A DNA stretch of 6,618 nucleotides, taken from Gammaproteobacteria bacterium (GTDB taxonomy: Bacteria; Pseudomonadota; Gammaproteobacteria; Pseudomonadales; Pseudohongiellaceae). Position numbers and translations under genes: made by a program. Location: positions 13,157-19,774 of the forward strand of contig NYWC01000036.1 in NCBI GenBank assembly GCA_002684935.1. Reading direction: 5' to 3'. The notes below the pieces were generated by a model, which was given only the letters and a program-made list of their open reading frames with translations, was not told the origin of the DNA and ran no database searches. Positions 5,805 to 6,618 of this stretch are shown here, one piece after another (positions within the stretch are counted from its first letter, which is position 1; each line of letters starts with the position of its first letter).

Positions 5805-6618
5805 TCAGCGGTTGTTGGTGAGGTGATTGAAGAACTCAGGGATAACGTCGTTGGCGGCGTTGGACTCTGCGTTCAATAGCAGTACCATACCAATATTTGC
5901 TTCTGGCGCAAACGCCATTTCAGAACGGTAGCCTCGCACGCCCCCGCCGTGGTGAATAACGCGCATGCCAGCCAAATCAAAAACTCGCCAGCCAATGCCA
6001 TAGTAGGCTTTTTCCAGTCCATTCCAACGGTTGAAATAGTTGCCATGGGGCGTTGAAATCACTGGTTCATGCAGCTCCGAAAGAAAGTCTTCGCCAAATA
6101 ACTCAGGAAAAGCACCAAGATTGGCTCGCAGCCACATGGTCATATCAAAGACACTGGCATTGATCCCTGCGGCGGGCGCCGCGGAGTAATAGGCTGGATT
6201 GGTTGTGGTTACCCGCCAACTGCCGCGCCGTAGCCGATGGGGTGACGTCGCATTGGTGGCATTCACATAGGCCTCCAGGCCAACACTGGCAGATGCCATA
6301 CCCAGCGGACGAAATATGTGTTCCTCGACGTAGCGCTCATAGCTGTCTCCAGTGCTTTGCTCCACCACATCGGCGATCAGTGAGAACACCACGTTTTGAT
6401 AACCATAGCACTGGCCCGGCTTACACACAGCCGGAATATCCGCAAACTTGTCTTTGATGCGGTCATAAGTCACACCGTCATCCAACAAATTGGAATAAGA
6501 GTGTGGCATTAAACCGGTGGAGTGACTCGCTACCTGCTTGAGAGTTATTGACTGATAGCTGGCGCCGTTTCCCAGGCGCATATTAGGGAACAGATCTGTA
6601 ATACGGGTGTCCCACGAC
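5805..6618 (-). CDS. Serine hydrolase of the beta-lactamase/penicillin-binding-protein-like family, 5' end beyond window
   Basis: The reading frame stays open past the ATG at 6581 to the right edge (residues SWDTRITDLFPN precede it), and that stretch fits the family pattern before the ITLKQVASHSTGL segment. The ATG is therefore internal and the gene is partial at its 5' end. About 270 residues are visible. The family (class C beta-lactamase, esterase EstB and D-peptidase relatives) uses a Ser-x-x-Lys nucleophile, which must lie upstream outside the window. The second motif, Tyr-x-Asn, is present as YQN (6393-6401), followed by the helix VVFSLIADVVE and the usual PLGM. The third motif, the His-x-Gly that replaces Lys-Thr-Gly in esterase-like members, appears as HGG in IHHGGGVRGYRS (5943-5951). 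Active esterase or peptidase function is plausible; the substrate and cell location cannot be judged without the N-terminus. It is followed by nfsA after 18 bp. Confidence 0.88.
   Translation of the reverse strand, partial: SWDTRITDLFPNMRLGNGASYQSITLKQVASHSTGLMPHSYSNLLDDGVTYDRIKDKFADIPAVCKPGQCYGYQNVVFSLIADVVEQSTGDSYERYVEEHIFRPLGMASASVGLEAYVNATNATSPHRLRRGSWRVTTTNPAYYSAAPAAGINASVFDMTMWLRANLGAFPELFGEDFLSELHEPVISTPHGNYFNRWNGLEKAYYGIGWRVFDLAGMRVIHHGGGVRGYRSEMAFAPEANIGMVLLLNAESNAANDVIPEFFNHLTNNR

Noticed and set aside
6579..6581. ATG at 6581 as the start of the serine hydrolase.
   Set aside because: The frame continues upstream to the window edge with family-like sequence, and the Ser-x-x-Lys motif is missing from the visible part, so this ATG is internal.

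Overview
This window looks like chromosomal DNA from a Gram-negative bacterium, most likely a gammaproteobacterium. The reasons are a full-length nitroreductase very close in sequence to E. coli NfsA, a group of Sec-exported periplasmic proteins, and a moderate base composition. The genus cannot be named from the sequence. There are seven protein-coding genes, the last cut by the right edge. I see no RNA gene, insertion sequence, CRISPR array or phage gene.

Left part (1-2775, + strand). A leader region with a 16-bp interrupted palindrome precedes a two-gene operon. The first gene encodes an exported protein that joins an N-terminal c-type cytochrome domain (CxxCH) to a fold resembling the type II copper monooxygenases (PHM/DBM family); residues that can be aligned to all six copper ligands are present. 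The second gene, 18 bp downstream, encodes an exported beta-rich protein of unknown function. A strong GC-rich hairpin with T-tracts on both sides ends this operon and also serves the convergent gene to its right.

Middle part (2776-4936). A TesB-like double-hotdog thioesterase lies between two small exported proteins that are recognisable paralogues of each other and distant relatives of the periplasmic copper protein CopC. Both lack the Asp-x-His copper motif of classical CopC. The first is on the minus strand and shares a 124-bp divergent intergenic region with the thioesterase. The second is on the plus strand, downstream of the thioesterase.

Right part (5049-6618, - strand). An operon runs leftwards: a serine beta-lactamase/esterase-like hydrolase, whose N-terminus lies beyond the window, and then nfsA, 18 bp downstream.

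The most unusual content is the heme c-copper monooxygenase fusion with its secreted partner. The two ligand-poor CopC-like proteins nearby suggest a periplasmic redox/copper theme, but a functional link between them and the monooxygenase is inference only. The thioesterase, nitroreductase and hydrolase look like ordinary accessory metabolism.
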